From Aquimarina mytili (GTDB lineage Bacteria > Bacteroidota > Bacteroidia > Flavobacteriales > Flavobacteriaceae): 64,000 bases of DNA. Where the stretch lies: contig NZ_JAERQJ010000004.1 of assembly GCF_016735115.1 (NCBI RefSeq), positions 372,001 to 436,000 on the forward strand, written 5' to 3'. This document shows positions 43,248-52,734 of this stretch, piece by piece. The stretch's first letter is position 1. Every line of letters begins with the position of its first letter. The translations under genes and the position numbers were made by a program. The notes under the pieces are model-generated. The model did no database searches. It was not told the origin of the DNA and saw only the letters and a list, made by a program, of their open reading frames with translations.

Positions 43248-44582
43248 TTAAATTCCATAAATAGAGAACCTGAAATTTGGAAAGCTTACACTTGTTACAG
43301 AAAATGAAGGATTCGATGCAAAAGGACTTTCATTAGTTTCCTGTATATACCATCCAGATCCGTCAATAAGTAAAAGTATAACACTGATTACATCATCAAT
43401 AGGGTCTGTAGCACCAAGATATCCAAGGGTTAGTCTTTCTCCTGGAGTTACAGTAAAATTGAAAGCCGCAGTTAAAGGCCCTCCAGGACCATCAACACCT
43501 CTAAAGATAATTCCATGAACACCAGGACCAAACAAATTCATTCTGATGTCTAAACCTGTTGCGCCAACACTCTTTAACAAGTTTAAAAAATCTGGAGAAG
43601 TTTGTTGTAAATAAAACTGGGATGTATTATCGAAGTACAAATATCTTGCAAACCTTGTATCAAAGGTATCTACATCATCTGAAAACAATGAAGGAACTAG
43701 TGCCGTGGCAACAGGTGCTAGGTCGTAACCAATAACAGTGTTTAACCCTCCGTCTTCGGATGTAAAAGTATTGGTTGCTTCATCGAAGATAAAGCTTATT
43801 ATATCAACATTGTTTACTGTTAAAGGATTAACTAGGTCAAAACCATTATCATTTGCTAATACAGGATATGATGTTGAAGCTATGTTTCCAGTTTCTTGAT
43901 CAAAAGTTGTAATGATTCCTACTCTCTCAAACTCTGAAAAGGAAAATGTTCCTTGAAACAAAGGCTCAGCCATTGGGTCTGCAGAAGGGTCAGTTACAAT
44001 TATATTTCTAAGAAAACTAGTTGTACCATTACCTATGGCTATCTCATCATATGATGTTCTTGTACCAATTACTCTCTCTCTTTCTCCCGCTGTGGCTTTT
44101 TCAAAAACAATTTTTGTAATATCATCGCCATTATCAGTTTTACTTCTAAACTCAATTCGATCTGCTGTTACGCTCTCAAAAACAAATTGAAATTCAGCTT
44201 GTAAAACAAAATTATTGATTTCGAATAGGTTGTGAAAGGTAGAGTAATTCTCAAATACTAATTCGGGTAATTGACTTTTACCTACTCTATAGGTGGTCTC
44301 AAGGTCCTGACCGCCTAAAGCATAGTCAGAAACTATTTCTACAGTATCATCTTCATTGAAATCTAAGAAGATATTATAAAACCCAACACTATTATTCGGT
44401 TGGTACAAAAGTTTCCATCCAAATTCAGAATCTACCAGTGTTTTTTTATAGTTACTTAATAACTCGGTTGTTCTAGTTTCACCGTCTTCATCGAATAATC
44501 GATCTACTTCATTGTCACTACTACAAGAAATTATACTTATAGCAAGTAAAAACAATGTATATATTTTTATGTTTTTTAACAT
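43248..44582 (-). CDS. DUF4302 lipoprotein
   Basis: A 444-residue lipoprotein with Cys20 in AISIISC. It follows the DUF4302 layout: RTTELLSNYKKTLVDSEFGWKLLYQPNNSVGFYNIFLDF near the start, then repeated beta segments such as YRVGKSQLPELVFENYSTFH and VGIITTFDQETGNIAS. No catalytic motif is known for the family. DUF4302 genes commonly sit last in SusC/SusD operons that also carry a zinc-metallopeptidase lipoprotein, and that is the arrangement here (16 bp after it). Predicted surface-exposed, perhaps binding the ligand taken up by the SusC partner. ATG start. Confidence 0.85.
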   Translation of the reverse strand: MLKNIKIYTLFLLAISIISCSSDNEVDRLFDEDGETRTTELLSNYKKTLVDSEFGWKLLYQPNNSVGFYNIFLDFNEDDTVEIVSDYALGGQDLETTYRVGKSQLPELVFENYSTFHNLFEINNFVLQAEFQFVFESVTADRIEFRSKTDNGDDITKIVFEKATAGERERVIGTRTSYDEIAIGNGTTSFLRNIIVTDPSADPMAEPLFQGTFSFSEFERVGIITTFDQETGNIASTSYPVLANDNGFDLVNPLTVNNVDIISFIFDEATNTFTSEDGGLNTVIGYDLAPVATALVPSLFSDDVDTFDTRFARYLYFDNTSQFYLQQTSPDFLNLLKSVGATGLDIRMNLFGPGVHGIIFRGVDGPGGPLTAAFNFTVTPGERLTLGYLGATDPIDDVISVILLLIDGSGWYIQETNESPFASNPSFSVTSVSFPNFRFSIYGI

Positions 44583-44597
44583 CTTGTCTCCATTTAA

Positions 44598-45500
44598 TTA
44601 GTTAATACTTTTCAAAAATTCGTCTCTTAAGACTAAAATATCAATACCAACATCTTCTTTCATATATTTTACAACGGCATCATATTTTTGCTGTATACGC
44701 TGTCTCCCTTCATTTCTATCTAGACAATCTTGTCCTAGTCCGGTACAATCTTCCGGAGTTATATAGGTAGCTTCGAATACTGCTGGATCTGTAGTTACAA
44801 TATATGACACAGTTTCTGCAAAATCTTCTCCTACCGCCGAGGTAGCATATGGTGTTACCATTCCTCTAGCAATAGCAGTCTCTAGAGTTTCGTTTGTCCA
44901 AGTACCAGGAGTGGTGTAATCTTCACTAGAAATATTATAAAAAGCTTCAACATCAAAATTAAAATTCTGATCTACGATATGGGCAAATTCGTGATGAAGC
45001 GTTCTGAAGGTTTGTAGAATCCAAGTAGTATTGTCCGGTGCATATTCATTTGCCTGCGTAAGAGTGACTCTAACTCCTGCATCAGCAATACCCAAAGTAA
45101 TTGTACCGTCTCCATTGTATAAGGGAGATCCTAAAATCACAATTTCTCCAGGAAAATATGTTGTTAAGAATTCTCCTCCTTGATCTGAAGCTTTATTATA
45201 AGGTTCAATCCATGCCTGTTTAATAAGTTCGGCTATTGGTTTTACAACATCTAAACGAGGCGGTGTTGCCTGTTTTGAAGGGTCAATATATCGATCTACA
45301 AATTTGTAAATTACATTACAACCATAAGGATCTCTAAATTCTGTTTTTAGAAATTGATCAAGTTCTACAGTCGATTCAACTTCATTGTTTTCAAAAATAG
45401 AATTTGGTTTTAATGTTTCTTCTCTTTCACATCCTGATAGTATTGATAAACTAACAAGAAGTAATAATATTTTTTGCATTACTATATTTTGTGTTTTCAT
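44598..45500 (-). CDS. Putative zinc-binding metallopeptidase lipoprotein
   Basis: About 300 residues. The reading frame is open to a TTG at 45506, but ATG at 45500 or 45479 is more likely; the latter gives a clean lipoprotein signal MQKILLLLVSLSILSGC. The zinc motif HEFAHIVDQ (HExxH) lies near the middle, preceded by WILQTFRTLH, and a downstream ETVSYIV segment could supply the third ligand (Glu). The end has GRQRIQQKYDAVVKYMKEDVGIDI. This matches the putative zinc-binding metallopeptidase family found with SusC/SusD and DUF4302. It may process a peptide ligand or may be a binding protein of peptidase ancestry. Spaced 16 bp from the DUF4302 gene. Confidence 0.85.
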   Translation of the reverse strand: MKTQNIVMQKILLLLVSLSILSGCEREETLKPNSIFENNEVESTVELDQFLKTEFRDPYGCNVIYKFVDRYIDPSKQATPPRLDVVKPIAELIKQAWIEPYNKASDQGGEFLTTYFPGEIVILGSPLYNGDGTITLGIADAGVRVTLTQANEYAPDNTTWILQTFRTLHHEFAHIVDQNFNFDVEAFYNISSEDYTTPGTWTNETLETAIARGMVTPYATSAVGEDFAETVSYIVTTDPAVFEATYITPEDCTGLGQDCLDRNEGRQRIQQKYDAVVKYMKEDVGIDILVLRDEFLKSIN

Positions 45501-45510
45501 ATTCAATATT

Positions 45511-47022
45511 TTATCTAGGGTTACGAGTTAATCCAAATGAAAGTGCATCTTCTGGAATTTGGATCGCTTTTCTTAAATCATTAGCTTCTAGAACGAAAGT
45601 TTGACCTCCTTCGCTAACAGGTAAAACATGAGTTATAGATATACCATGTCTTTTAACATCAAACCAGCGTAAACCATGATCCCAAAACTCTTTTTTTCTT
45701 TCGTCTAGTATTAATTCTAAAATTGCTTTATTATCATTAGATAATTCACTTACGCTACCACTTGTTGTAAGAGGAGTATAGTAGTCAACAATATCAGTTA
45801 TATTATCATAAGTGGTACCATTGTATCTTTTGGTTGCTAACACATTGATATCTGCCAATGCTGCGGCCTGATCTCCTAAAAATAAGTTAGCTTCTGCTCT
45901 GTTTAATAATACTTCTTCTCCTTTTAATTCTTGAGAGATATAATAAGCTTGACCTGTATTAGACGAAAGATTTTCTCTAAAGAAATATTCTCTTAATCTT
46001 GCCTGATAACGGGCATCAGTACCAACAGTCCAACCACCTATACTAGTTCTGTTATCAGTAACTGCGAATAAGTTTCTGTATAAATTATTAACATCTGTAG
46101 CATTCAACCTATACCCGTTATTTCTTCTAGTATAAAAAGTAAACTGTTGCATAACTAATACATTACTTGGGTCTATTGGATCTCCATACTTTTCAGCTGT
46201 ATCATTGTATCCTGCACCAGAAAGAGTAGAGAAATCTTTTATGTAGAAATCTGGGTTTCCGTCTAAGAATAGATCACTATATTTTTTACAGTTCACATAA
46301 TCCTTTTTCCATAAATAGAACCTAGATGCAAAAGCCTGAGCCGCTTTAGTAGTAAAATGATACTTTTTTGTTCCCGAGAAAAATTCATCATTAATTAGGG
46401 CTAATCCGTCTAATAAATCTTCTTCTACCTGATCATAAACCTCTGCTACTGTGTTACGAGTGTAATCTGGTAAAAATTCTATCTCAGGCTCTAGCACATA
46501 GGGTATTCCTAGATTTGATGAAGCGTTTTCATCATAATGTAAACCGAATAAGTTTACTAACATAAAGTGATGATAAGCTCTAGATAATAGAGCTTCTCCT
46601 TTGATTGCATTTTTTTGTTTTTGATCTCCCTCTAACATATCTATTACTGCTAGCACTTGATTTGCTTGTGCTATTGCAGCATAGCTTCGATCCCAGTAAA
46701 AGGTAGGAGAATCCTGAAATAATGCAGTGATATCACTCCATGTATAGGTTTGGGTAGCTTGTAAATTTATAGTGTTTCCACCTGGAGTTTGTACAACGCC
46801 CAAGGCATCAGGGTTTCCTGTTGGACCTGCAAGATCAGTATACATGTCTGTAAACACGTAACTAGCTTGCGTGTATGCATCGGCTGCAACTTTTGCAGCT
46901 TTATCGACTGTGTCTAATTCTAATCTATTATCTGGAGCTTCTTCCAAATAATTTTCACAACTCATACTTACAATGGTAAGAAGGAATAATGCTATATATG
47001 ATTTTATCTTGTTATTCTTCAT
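45511..47022 (-). CDS. SusD/RagB-type nutrient-binding lipoprotein
   Basis: A 503-residue lipoprotein with Cys22 in VSMSC followed by the classic ENYLEEAPDNRLEL start of RagB/SusD proteins. TPR-like helices include SYAAIAQANQVLAVIDML and GEALLSRAYHHFMLVNLFGLHY. The C-terminal signature is seen in LILDERKKEFWDHGLRWFDVKRHG and IPEDALSFGLTRNPR. It belongs to the standard RagB/SusD group, unlike the SusD-like-2 protein of the chitin locus. It partners the adjacent SusC 11 bp upstream. Substrate unknown; the presence of a metallopeptidase lipoprotein hints at a peptide or glycoprotein rather than a simple glycan. Confidence 0.92.
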   Translation of the reverse strand: MKNNKIKSYIALFLLTIVSMSCENYLEEAPDNRLELDTVDKAAKVAADAYTQASYVFTDMYTDLAGPTGNPDALGVVQTPGGNTINLQATQTYTWSDITALFQDSPTFYWDRSYAAIAQANQVLAVIDMLEGDQKQKNAIKGEALLSRAYHHFMLVNLFGLHYDENASSNLGIPYVLEPEIEFLPDYTRNTVAEVYDQVEEDLLDGLALINDEFFSGTKKYHFTTKAAQAFASRFYLWKKDYVNCKKYSDLFLDGNPDFYIKDFSTLSGAGYNDTAEKYGDPIDPSNVLVMQQFTFYTRRNNGYRLNATDVNNLYRNLFAVTDNRTSIGGWTVGTDARYQARLREYFFRENLSSNTGQAYYISQELKGEEVLLNRAEANLFLGDQAAALADINVLATKRYNGTTYDNITDIVDYYTPLTTSGSVSELSNDNKAILELILDERKKEFWDHGLRWFDVKRHGISITHVLPVSEGGQTFVLEANDLRKAIQIPEDALSFGLTRNPR

Positions 47023-47033
47023 AATTAATCTTT

Positions 47034-50000
47034 TTAAAATCCAACATTAAGTGAAAGTGTAACTGTTTTAGGCACAGGAAGTGCCGCCCCACCAGAATTG
47101 AAAAACTCTGGATCTTGACCATTCAATCCTTTGTCGGAATATAGAAGGAATAGATTTTCACCTTGTAAACGAATTCGTGCAGAAGCTATACCTAATCTTT
47201 CTGCATAATTTGAAGGAATAGTATACCCAAGAGCTATAGATCTCATACGGGCATAAGTACCATCAACAACTCTTAAATCACTATTATTATATAGTTCATA
47301 AGCATTGTCTCCTCCTACAACTAATCCATTAGGGTTAACTACAGCGTTCAATTCAGAAATTAAAGTTCTATTTTCAATAATCGCTGGAATATTAGTAACA
47401 TTTTCATCTCCTGGTAACACCCATCTATTTACTAATTCACCTGGTAAAGAGTTGAAATCAGTATACGTTGCTGCAAAATTACTATTCAAACGGATTTTAT
47501 AATCAAATTTAAATGAAACATTGGCAGATAATGTAAAACCTTTATATTTAAAAGTATTGTTAAATCCACCTGCTCCTCTAGGTTGAGTAGGTCCTTCATA
47601 TACTAATATCTTTTCGATATCATCTCTACTCTGCAGATCTATATTGGTTACCCTATTATCATCGGCATCAAAGAATGTTGGAATACCAAATTCATTTAAT
47701 CCTGCAAAACGAACCGAATACAATGCAGATATTTCACGACCTGTAAAAGGAGCTCCTGATGCAGATATTAAATCTACTAAACGAGGATCAAATCTTAACT
47801 CTTTTACTTCTTCAGTGTTATAACCTACATTAAGATTTGTAGACCATTCGAAATTTTTTGTCTTAACGTTTACGGTTGATAGAGCAAATTCATACCCTTC
47901 AACTTCTATATCAGCATAATTACCTCTTTTGAAAGCTTGACCACCAATACCACTTGTTTTGATATCTCCGATTAAGTCAAAAGCATCACGACGATAGTAT
48001 CCTAGTTCACCAGCAACTCGATTATTAAATAATGCAAATTCAAGACCAGTACTAAATTCTTTTAGCTTTTCGAAAGTTAAATCTACATTTTCTAATGAGT
48101 TGATTTCAATAGTACTTTCAACATCTTGTGGACGTAAAGGTACACGACCTCTTAAGTCAAGAGATGCACTTGCATTTGATGGACCTCTACCTCCAGATAA
48201 TCCATATGTACCTTTTAGTTTTAAAAGATTTACCCAATCTGCCTTAAAGAAGTTCTCTTTATCAATATTCCATGCTCCACTAATGTTATAGTTAGTAAGA
48301 TATCTTGATTTAGGACTTGACCCTTGTAGGTTAGATCCATCATATCTTAAAGTACCATTAATAGTATATTTGTTATCAAATGTATATCCACCGTTAAAGA
48401 AGAATCCTGCAAAACGATCTCTGAAATTTGCTATTTCGAAATATTGGTCTCCATTATCAATTAATTGATCTATAGCGTCAGGGTTAGTATTAACAAGATA
48501 TCCATTTTCATAAGAAATACCAATTCCATTAAATTCTCTACTTTCTCTATTTGAAGTTTTTATTTCTTGCCCTAGTAAGAATGTAAATTGATGAATATCA
48601 TTTATTTGTGGATTCCATGAAATAGAATTTCTCCAATAAAAATAATCCAAAACATCTTCGTTATAAATATTTATACCACCTTCTGGTAATATAGAAAAAG
48701 GAGGACGTGTTAAATTATCTCTATCCTGATATAAGAAAGGGTTGATATTAGCTAAAACACCTTCATCAGCTCTAAACGCTTCTGCTTGATTAGATTTATC
48801 ACCAATGATATGTTCTCTTCGCGTTATTGCTTTACGATAATTTATCGTAGAATTTGCAGTTAAATTATTGGTTATTTTATAATCTAAATCTGTTTGAAAA
48901 GAAATATCAGTAACATCTATATTAATATAGTTGTTTTGTAATTCGTGTATGATATTAAAAGGAGCATAGTTTTTTCTGAAGAATTCTAAGTTCCCATTTT
49001 CATCAAACGGAGTTACACTTCGACTATTGGTTAAAGAGTAATCGTATGGGTTTATTTCAAATTCACGTTCAAATTCCCCGGTTAATACGTTTAAGGATCT
49101 ATCATTGGTTCCTGGGGCTCTTTGATCTCTAAAACTTCCTGTTAGTGTGGTACCTACAGAAAACTTGTCGGTTAGATTAAATCTAGTGCTTAGTTTAGTA
49201 GTATATCGCTGAGCATCATCGCCAATAGTCTGTCCTTCGTCATTTAAGTAACTTAAAGAGAAATAATATACAGCATCATCGCCACCTCCAGAAATACTCA
49301 AGGAATGATTTTGTTGTAATGAAAAATCATTAAAAAGTGTTTTGAACCAATCCGTATTAGCTACTTGATATCTGTCAAAATAACTATCAGCTAATTCTCC
49401 ATTTGCTCCTATTTCTACATCGTTTGTTCGTCTTAAATTATAATATTGCCCTAAGACCCCATAAGATTCTGCTCGTTGAGCTGTAGTAAGGTCAATTAAA
49501 CCTTTGTCTACTAATTCTGCATATACAGATAATTCTTGTTGAGAGTTTAAAACATTGAAATTAGTATATCTCGGTCTTAATCTATAAGAAAAGTTATTAC
49601 TGTAGTTTACACTTAGAGCTCCTTTTTTACCTTTTTTAGTTGTAATTACTATTACACCATTTTTGGCTCGCGCACCATATAAAGCTGTTGCAGAAGCATC
49701 TTTAAGTATAGAAAAACTCTTAATATCGTCAGGGTTTAATCCGGCTATTGAAGAACCGATCAATGAGTTGATATCTCCCGATGCTAAATCACCTTGATTT
49801 AGTTCTACATTATCCTCAAGAATTACTCCATCGACTACCCAAATTGGATTGTTATTACCATTAAGTGATGTATTACCTCTAATTCTAATTCTAGGAGATG
49901 CACCAAAAGAACCAGAAACATTATCAACTACAACCCCCGCATCTCTACCTTCTAGAAGCCTAGATGCATCTGATACTCCATCAATTTTTACATCTTCCAG

Positions 50001-50732
50001 GTTTAGTTTTGTAGCTACCCCTGCAAATAGACGTCTATCAACTTTTTTATACCCATCTGTAATTAATACTTCATCTAATGCTTCTACAGATTCTTGAAGT
50101 ACAATAGTATAATTCTTTTTACTCTTACTTGTAATTGTTATTTTTTGAGTTTCGAAACCTAAGTTTTCGATTTTAAGAATATCAGATACTGAAACTCTAA
50201 TTGTAAAATTTCCATCAAAATCAGCTACAACACCATTTGAAGTTCCTTCAACAGATATGGTAGTACCTGGAATAGGGAAACCCGTTTTGTCGGTTACTAT
50301 TCCATTAATCTCGAACCCATTCTGCGGAACTACAGCAGCTGATTGAGGTTGCTTGGGAGTAGTAGTTTTAGCGGTTTTCTTGACAAGTACAATTTGCTTG
50401 TCAACTATTTTGTAAGTTACACTTGTATTTTTAAAAATTCTATCTAAAATATACTCTACTCTTTTGTTTATCGCAGTAAGAGATATTTTTCTTTGAGTAT
50501 TCACTTCTGATTCTTTAAAGAATACTTTAAACTCTGTTTTTTGTTGTATTAAATCGAATACTTTTTCAACAGTAGAGTTTTTTACATTTAATGAAATCTT
50601 CGTGTTTTGTGAATATGTACTTGCATTTATTCTAAATAGAGACAGTATGATTAATAGTACAGTAAGTCTCATTTTTAAATTAAATTTTAATTTAACTACA
50701 TCATTTATGTAGTTCTGTCTAATTTTTTTCAT
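47034..50732 (-). CDS. SusC/RagA TonB-dependent transporter with STN domain
   Basis: About 1232 residues from the ATG at 50732, which gives MKKIRQNYIN and then a signal segment (MRLTVLLIILSLFRINASTYSQ). A further ATG at 50762 adds ten residues and is less typical. Domains: STN about 45-105 (ISLNVKNSTVEKVFDLIQQ), carboxypeptidase-regulatory-like about 135-215 (GIVTDKTGFPIPGTTISVEG), plug with NNNPIWVVDGVILEDN and SFSILKDASATALYGARAKNG, then a barrel ending VTLSLNVGF. The STN domain is the contact for FecR-type anti-sigma proteins, encoded just upstream. So this transporter should signal its own expression through FecR and the divergent ECF sigma factor. Confidence 0.93.
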   Translation of the reverse strand: MKKIRQNYINDVVKLKFNLKMRLTVLLIILSLFRINASTYSQNTKISLNVKNSTVEKVFDLIQQKTEFKVFFKESEVNTQRKISLTAINKRVEYILDRIFKNTSVTYKIVDKQIVLVKKTAKTTTPKQPQSAAVVPQNGFEINGIVTDKTGFPIPGTTISVEGTSNGVVADFDGNFTIRVSVSDILKIENLGFETQKITITSKSKKNYTIVLQESVEALDEVLITDGYKKVDRRLFAGVATKLNLEDVKIDGVSDASRLLEGRDAGVVVDNVSGSFGASPRIRIRGNTSLNGNNNPIWVVDGVILEDNVELNQGDLASGDINSLIGSSIAGLNPDDIKSFSILKDASATALYGARAKNGVIVITTKKGKKGALSVNYSNNFSYRLRPRYTNFNVLNSQQELSVYAELVDKGLIDLTTAQRAESYGVLGQYYNLRRTNDVEIGANGELADSYFDRYQVANTDWFKTLFNDFSLQQNHSLSISGGGDDAVYYFSLSYLNDEGQTIGDDAQRYTTKLSTRFNLTDKFSVGTTLTGSFRDQRAPGTNDRSLNVLTGEFEREFEINPYDYSLTNSRSVTPFDENGNLEFFRKNYAPFNIIHELQNNYINIDVTDISFQTDLDYKITNNLTANSTINYRKAITRREHIIGDKSNQAEAFRADEGVLANINPFLYQDRDNLTRPPFSILPEGGINIYNEDVLDYFYWRNSISWNPQINDIHQFTFLLGQEIKTSNRESREFNGIGISYENGYLVNTNPDAIDQLIDNGDQYFEIANFRDRFAGFFFNGGYTFDNKYTINGTLRYDGSNLQGSSPKSRYLTNYNISGAWNIDKENFFKADWVNLLKLKGTYGLSGGRGPSNASASLDLRGRVPLRPQDVESTIEINSLENVDLTFEKLKEFSTGLEFALFNNRVAGELGYYRRDAFDLIGDIKTSGIGGQAFKRGNYADIEVEGYEFALSTVNVKTKNFEWSTNLNVGYNTEEVKELRFDPRLVDLISASGAPFTGREISALYSVRFAGLNEFGIPTFFDADDNRVTNIDLQSRDDIEKILVYEGPTQPRGAGGFNNTFKYKGFTLSANVSFKFDYKIRLNSNFAATYTDFNSLPGELVNRWVLPGDENVTNIPAIIENRTLISELNAVVNPNGLVVGGDNAYELYNNSDLRVVDGTYARMRSIALGYTIPSNYAERLGIASARIRLQGENLFLLYSDKGLNGQDPEFFNSGGAALPVPKTVTLSLNVGF

Positions 50733-50853
50733 ATTTTTAATATGATTTAATAATTGAACCATTGTTAAATTGCTTACTCTAAAATCGGGAGATGTTGCCG
50801 CATTTCTCGATTTTATTTTTTAGTAAATTATTTTTTCATGTATTTATTTGGGT

Positions 50854-52023
50854 TTAGGGATTAATAACTATTTCACTTTTCTTGACTTTAAAATTGAATG
50901 GTGTATTGCTACTAAATGTTTTTAATACACCTTCTAGGCTTTCTACATCAAACCTACCGGTAAACTTTTCAGTTTTTATGTTCTCATAATTGATGGTTAT
51001 TTTTTTATCATAAAACCTCTCAAGTTTTTTCATGATATTTTCAAAACTTTCATTTTTGAATAATAAAACTCCATCAACCCATGCAACATATTGATCGGTT
51101 TTTACAGTTGATACTTTTAAGTTTTGATTTGATTTAATAAGACTAGCTTTTTGGTTAGGTATAAGTTTCTTACCTGTAACACTAGAGAATCGTTCTTCTT
51201 TATTAAATACACCAACACTTCCTTCAACTAAGACAACTTCAGAAAAATTATCATCCGGATATGAAGAAATATTAAATTTGGTTCCAAAAACTTCTGTATT
51301 TATACCATTTGCATAAACTATAAATGGATCTTTTTCATTTTTTGTAACTTCAAAATATCCTTCTCCAGATAATTCTACTTTTCTAATTTGCCCGGGAATA
51401 AATCTTTCGGGAAATTTTAGCGTGGATCCTGCATTAACATGGACTATCGTTCCGTCTGATAAAACTAATTGGAGTTTTTTTCCGTAAGGTACTTTTAGGG
51501 TGTTTATAACTAATTTTTCTTCGGTTTTAGAGGTTTCTCTATTTTTATATACTAACCTGTTGTTTTCTTGAATACCAACTACAGTACCATCCTCGTTTTT
51601 GATTTCTTTAAAGGGAGTATTATCTTTTAGCGTCTCAAAACTTCCATCTTCACGCTGTAATGTTATTTCAGTGACATTATCATTGGTATTCCAAAAGACA
51701 TTATTAAAAAATAAAGCTGAAGTGGTTAGTATTCCTACAAACACTGCAGCATACTTTAAATAACTTTGAATTCTGTTTTTATTAGTTTTAACCGGAGATT
51801 TTGTACTTTGTATATGTTTTTTAAATGATGATAATGCTTTTTGTTCATCAAAATCATTTTTACTTAGTTGAACATAATGATTTGTTGTGGTGTATTTTTT
51901 GAATAAATCTTGGTTTTTCTTATGCTTCAATAAACTTTCGAACTCTATGAGTTCGTTCTTTGTCATCTCATCATTTAGATATTTTAGTATTTGCTTTACA
52001 TCTAAATTTTGGTCTTTTTTCAT
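50854..52023 (-). CDS. FecR-type anti-sigma factor
   Basis: A 389-residue single-pass membrane protein. The cytosolic N-terminus (DVKQILKYLNDEMTKNELIE) binds the sigma factor. A transmembrane helix lies at about 88-108 (YLKYAAVFVGILTTSALFF). The periplasmic FecR domain includes LKVPYGKKLQLVLSDGTIVHVNAGSTLKFPERF near 190 and a DUF4974 C-terminal domain (FENIMKKLERFYDKKITINYENI), which contacts the STN domain of the transporter. ATG start, 121 bp before the SusC start. It is divergent from the sigma gene rather than downstream of it, an arrangement less common in Bacteroidota. Confidence 0.95.
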   Translation of the reverse strand: MKKDQNLDVKQILKYLNDEMTKNELIEFESLLKHKKNQDLFKKYTTTNHYVQLSKNDFDEQKALSSFKKHIQSTKSPVKTNKNRIQSYLKYAAVFVGILTTSALFFNNVFWNTNDNVTEITLQREDGSFETLKDNTPFKEIKNEDGTVVGIQENNRLVYKNRETSKTEEKLVINTLKVPYGKKLQLVLSDGTIVHVNAGSTLKFPERFIPGQIRKVELSGEGYFEVTKNEKDPFIVYANGINTEVFGTKFNISSYPDDNFSEVVLVEGSVGVFNKEERFSSVTGKKLIPNQKASLIKSNQNLKVSTVKTDQYVAWVDGVLLFKNESFENIMKKLERFYDKKITINYENIKTEKFTGRFDVESLEGVLKTFSSNTPFNFKVKKSEIVINP

Positions 52024-52227
52024 GCGAATTATTAGGTTATTTTTAAGTATGACTCAAAAAAAATAAAATACCCTTACTGTTAAGACTACTTTTTTTATTA
52101 TTTATGTAAAGTTTTTGTTAATTATTTTGGAATCGGGGTTAAATATGAGTTAAAAAAAGAGGTTGCTATAGAGATCAAAACCCAAATAGAAGAACTTAAA
52201 AATGGTAATGAGTTTGTATATAGGCAT

Positions 52228-52698
52228 TTGTATGAAATGCACTATAACGAACTATGCGCGTATATCTATAGTTTATCAAAGAATAAACAATTAGCAGAAG
52301 ATATTGTTCAAAATGTAATGCTTAAAATTTGGAAGAATAGAGAAAAGCTTACAATTAATACTTCAATCAAAAATTATTTATATAAATCTTGTTATTATGA
52401 ATTAATTGATAATTTCAAAAAAAATAAAAAAGAACTAAATTATATAGAACAAATTAAGAATGAAGTTTTAGAAGTTTTTATTGATGAGGATACCGATTTT
52501 GTAAAAAATCAAATACAAAAGGTGAAAGTAGAGATCGATAAACTTCCTCCAAAGTGCAAAGAAGTTTTTATTTTGAATAAAATGCAAGGATTCAAATATA
52601 AAGAAGTGGCAGAACAATTAGGAGTTTCAATTAAAACTGTTGAAGCTCAGTTATCTAAAGCAATGAGTAGAATTAAAGAGGCTTTAGATTCTAATTGA
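52228..52698 (+). CDS. ECF-type RNA polymerase sigma-70 factor (start uncertain)
   Basis: At least 156 residues. Region 2 is LCAYIYSLSKNKQLAEDIVQ and VMLKIWKNREKL, region 4 is IDKLPPKCKEVFILNKMQGFKYKEVAEQLGVS followed by KTVEAQLSKAMSRIKEAL. The only usable start in frame is TTG at 52228, but the frame is open upstream to a stop at 52120. It encodes plausible sigma sequence there (IEELKNGNEFVYRHLYEMHY), which is the expected beginning of region 2. No ATG, GTG or TTG lies in that stretch. An ATG at 52145 in the next frame would join it if one base were added near 52150. It should direct transcription of the FecR/SusC operon. Confidence 0.85.
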   Translation: MYEMHYNELCAYIYSLSKNKQLAEDIVQNVMLKIWKNREKLTINTSIKNYLYKSCYYELIDNFKKNKKELNYIEQIKNEVLEVFIDEDTDFVKNQIQKVKVEIDKLPPKCKEVFILNKMQGFKYKEVAEQLGVSIKTVEAQLSKAMSRIKEALDSN

Positions 52699-52734
52699 TT
52701 ATGAGTCGACTAAGAGGAGGTAAATATTCAAAGA

